Shown here: one piece after another, positions 36,349 through 36,980 of the stretch
Position numbering within the stretch: position 1 is the first letter of the stretch
Layout of the letters: each line of letters begins with the position of its first letter
NCBI GenBank assembly: GCA_023128455.1
Contig: JAGMDW010000185.1
Span: forward strand, 1 to 36,980
DNA: 36,980 nt
From: Desulfurellaceae bacterium
GTDB lineage: Bacteria > Campylobacterota_A > Desulfurellia > JAGGSF01
Reading direction: 5' to 3'
Notes under the pieces: generated by a model
What the model was told of the DNA's origin: nothing
The model's input: the letters and a program-made list of their open reading frames with translations, nothing else
The model's database searches: none
Translations under genes and position numbers: made by a program

Positions 36349-36980
36349 GTGTGGTTTTTTCCTTTATGCACTTCTATTCTATTGATAGCAAGCATCTATA
36401 CACCAATAGTGGTGTATTTCTCTTTTATACCACTGTTTTTATTCTTATATGAAATTAAAAAGAACTATCTATGGATATATATCGGCATTTTGCCATTTTT
36501 ACTGTTCGTCTATTTTGGTGTATTCCAAGCTGTTCATAATTATGCAGGAATCCCATTTGTCTTTTCCGCCATTTTATTACTTCTTCTCTCTACATATCAT
36601 GCACTGTACATTTTGGCATTTTCCTTCACCTGTAGAAAACTAAACATATTTCTTGCTCCGTTTGCATGGATATTTTTTGAGTTTATAAAGAACAATCTCT
36701 TGGGTGGTCTGCCCATAATAGATACAAGCAAACTTATTCATCTTTTACCATTTGTCCAATGGTCTTCTTTGTTTGGTTCCTATTTTTTATCCTTCTATGT
36801 GATTTTGATAAATGTGCTGTTTTTCTGTTTTTTACACAGGAAAAGATTTATTTACTTATTTTCTGGAGTTTTTTTACTTGTTTTTCTATTCGTTGGTGGA
36901 AAATTCATGATGAATGATGCAAAAGGTAAAGTAAATGTGTGTATAATTCAGGGGAATATACCACAGGATGAAAAATGGCA
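36349..36980 (+). CDS. lnt: apolipoprotein N-acyltransferase, 3'-truncated by the window edge
   Basis: manual translation from GTG 36349: VWFFPLCTSILLIASIYTPIVVYF...FQAVHNYAGIPF...FAWIFFEFIKNNLLGGLP...QWSSLFGSYFLSFYVILIN...VNVCIIQGNIPQDEKW; typical Lnt motifs; not in the supplied track as an intact ORF. Confidence 0.88.
   Translation, partial: MWFFPLCTSILLIASIYTPIVVYFSFIPLFLFLYEIKKNYLWIYIGILPFLLFVYFGVFQAVHNYAGIPFVFSAILLLLLSTYHALYILAFSFTCRKLNIFLAPFAWIFFEFIKNNLLGGLPIIDTSKLIHLLPFVQWSSLFGSYFLSFYVILINVLFFCFLHRKRFIYLFSGVFLLVFLFVGGKFMMNDAKGKVNVCIIQGNIPQDEKW

Noticed and set aside
36255-36643. Plus-strand ORFs 36255-36452 and 36449-36643
   Set aside because: They overlap hflC/lnt in the wrong frame; the lnt frame explains the sequence
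1-36980. CRISPR array, transposon/IS, prophage, retron, toxin-antitoxin or defence island
   Set aside because: No repeat-spacer array, transposase, integrase, reverse transcriptase, Cas or TA proteins recognised; all long ORFs have housekeeping or envelope assignments

Overview
AT-rich chromosomal window from a Gram-negative bacterium. It looks like an anaerobe with Desulfobacterota-like gene order, but the taxonomy is an inference. It is dominated by one very compact minus-strand block (about 26917 down to 59). The block starts with tRNA-Arg(CCG) and runs DUF721, nucleotide-sugar dehydrogenase, BamD, Hsp20, Lon, LolC/E, LolD, BamA, OmpH/Skp, LpxD, FabZ, LpxA, LpxB, DUF374 (LpxJ-like), LpxK, MsbA, WaaA/KdtA, two GT9 heptosyltransferases, polysaccharide deacetylase, GT4, UvrC, a TPR lipoprotein, PgsA, a UbiA-family prenyltransferase and a small DUF2802-like protein. 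Divergent from it is an OFA-family (OxlT-like) MFS transporter with a structured leader, followed by a small one-TM protein. A second minus-strand operon follows (ACT, PaaK, HIT, LapA, LapB). Plus-strand typA, hflK, hflC and a truncated lnt end the window. I see no CRISPR array, transposon, prophage, toxin-antitoxin or defence island. The most interesting signals are: (a) the 255-bp divergent control region 26918-27172, with an exact-consensus promoter, a palindrome in its spacer, a near-perfect Shine-Dalgarno at the predicted mRNA 5' end with no start codon, and two 11-bp tandem duplications; (b) a tRNA that apparently heads an envelope-biogenesis super-operon; (c) LpxJ-type late acylation and missing lpxC/lpxH/lpxI in the lipid A cluster; (d) lapAB and hflKC close to it. 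No computation or database search was run; family calls are by motif recognition.
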